Positions 63,285-64,000 of a stretch of 64,000 bases of DNA are shown here, piece after piece. Positions within the stretch are counted from its first letter, which is position 1; the number at the start of each line of letters is the position of its first letter. Both the position numbers and the translations under genes were made by a program. A model generated the notes under the pieces. That model worked only from the letters and a program-made list of their open reading frames with translations. It was not told the DNA's origin and ran no database searches. This DNA comes from Bin87 sp965232895 (GTDB lineage Bacteria; Chloroflexota; Dehalococcoidia; Lucifugimonadales; UBA3495): NCBI GenBank assembly GCA_965232895.1, contig OZ247430.1, positions 3,472,001 through 3,536,000 on the forward strand. Reading direction: 5' to 3'.

Positions 63285-64000
63285 TTACGGGATCAGGGCC
63301 AGCACGCAAGCCGGGCTGCCGCTGCCGCCCACCAGAGGCAGGCGCCCGATGACCAGCGTCGCGCCCTTGGCCGGCAACTGGTCCACGTTGTTCAGGCATT
63401 CCAGCACCAGGCTGCTTCTGCTCAACGCCTCCCTGCTTGCCTTCAAATCCGGGTCTCTGCCGGCGTCGACTCCATGGGTGTCGGTCCCGATGCCGATCGC
63501 GCTTCGTTCCTCGAACAGGAATGACACCGTCTCGGACGTGAAACCCGGTGTATGCATCTGCCCGTCAGCGCCCCGGTTGATGAAGCGTTCGGGTTCGCCC
63601 CAGTATAAGCGCCAGCCTGTCAGCAGCAGGACGATGGATCCCGCGGTGATTTTGCCGTGCCGGCGCTCCCACTCGACTATATGGTCCACCGCCAGCATAT
63701 AGTCTGGATCCATCCCGGTCCGGCTGCGGGAATCGATTACCACGGCTGGCGTGATCAGAGCCTCGGGCGCGATGCTGTCCGGCCCGGAGCCCTGATCGAA
63801 AAGCGCTGACGCTGTCGAAATATGGGTGCCGCTGTGCTCTCCCATGCTGAACCGGCGCAGGAAATAACCGTCAGACTGTATCGTGGCCACAGTCTCGAAC
63901 TCCACTGGAGGGTCTCCGGGCCAGATCGGCGTGCCGGGCCGGATCGGGTGCGTCAGATCCACAACCCGGCGAAAGGCGACGGTCCGCGCCGGTTGGTACA
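63285..64000 (-). CDS. Cyclase/kynurenine-formamidase-like hydrolase (start may lie beyond window)
   Basis: The cyclase family (metal-dependent hydrolases such as arylformamidase). VVDLTHPIRPGTPIWPGD opens the domain, EHSGTHISTASALF supplies the metal-binding His motif (variant of H-x-G-T-H-x-D), and IGIGTDTHGVD a later conserved part. A GTG at 63962 gives 225 aa, but the frame stays open to the window edge with plausible residues (VAFRRVVDL), so the true start may be outside. Confidence 0.85.
   Translation of the reverse strand, partial: YQPARTVAFRRVVDLTHPIRPGTPIWPGDPPVEFETVATIQSDGYFLRRFSMGEHSGTHISTASALFDQGSGPDSIAPEALITPAVVIDSRSRTGMDPDYMLAVDHIVEWERRHGKITAGSIVLLLTGWRLYWGEPERFINRGADGQMHTPGFTSETVSFLFEERSAIGIGTDTHGVDAGRDPDLKASREALSRSSLVLECLNNVDQLPAKGATLVIGRLPLVGGSGSPACVLALIP

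Overview
This 64 kb window is GC-rich, tightly packed bacterial DNA. I infer a member of the Chloroflexota, close to the uncultured SAR202/Dehalococcoidia-type heterotrophs. The basis is a giant glycosyltransferase/DUF2298 (Chlor_Arch_YYY) membrane protein, a GuaB3-type IMP dehydrogenase relative, an isolated 5S rRNA gene, and many small-molecule oxidoreductases and hydrolases. The assignment is inference; no 16S gene is present.

Layout. 1-8 kb: a nucleotide-binding SLOG protein, enolase, GAPDH and the giant membrane protein. 8-12 kb: an HpcH/HpaI-type aldolase, a Gfo/Idh/MocA oxidoreductase and a frameshifted IS4-type insertion sequence. 12-14 kb: selenoprotein locus A, a UGSC-motif gene read through an in-frame UGA plus a 333-aa partner. 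14-18 kb: a replication operon rplI-dnaB-dnaD-like-tandem dnaC-like. 18-24 kb: TenA, tRNAs Pro/Arg/Asp, a gamma-carbonic-anhydrase-like protein and dnaE. 24-27.3 kb: a MITE, a HigBA toxin-antitoxin pair and selenoprotein locus B (partner paralogue, endonuclease-like gene, second UGSC gene). 27.3-31.7 kb: guaB3, clpC, 5S rRNA and tRNA-Lys. 32-41 kb: a patchwork of small accessory genes, several broken, with two intact IS copies in tandem. 40-47 kb: hydrolases, a Nudix/amidotransferase pair, a DUF5678/retropepsin-like pair and a double CMD-domain protein. 47-51 kb: the pgi-gnd-zwf operon (oxidative pentose phosphate entry). 51-64 kb: an alpha/beta hydrolase, a heterodimeric ABC exporter, argS, hisF-HAD-hisIE, a GlcG/HbpS-like protein, a HEPN/PaREP1-like protein and a cyclase running to the window edge.

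The most interesting content is the duplicated UGSC selenoprotein system. Two genes each carry an in-frame UGA exactly at the U of a U-G-S-C motif. In both, a SECIS-like hairpin starts 14 nt after the UGA. Each lies beside, or one gene away from, a member of the same unnamed 330-360 aa family. I propose that the two proteins act together as a thiol/selenol redox enzyme, with two paralogous sets in this genome.

The second theme is mobile and repeat DNA. A 1.4 kb IS4-type element sits in copies of a 22-bp palindrome and rebuilds that palindrome at both of its ends, which would explain the tandem pair. A 163-bp MITE-like element is present twice, once with a clear 10-bp target duplication. Several hairpin repeats lie between genes.
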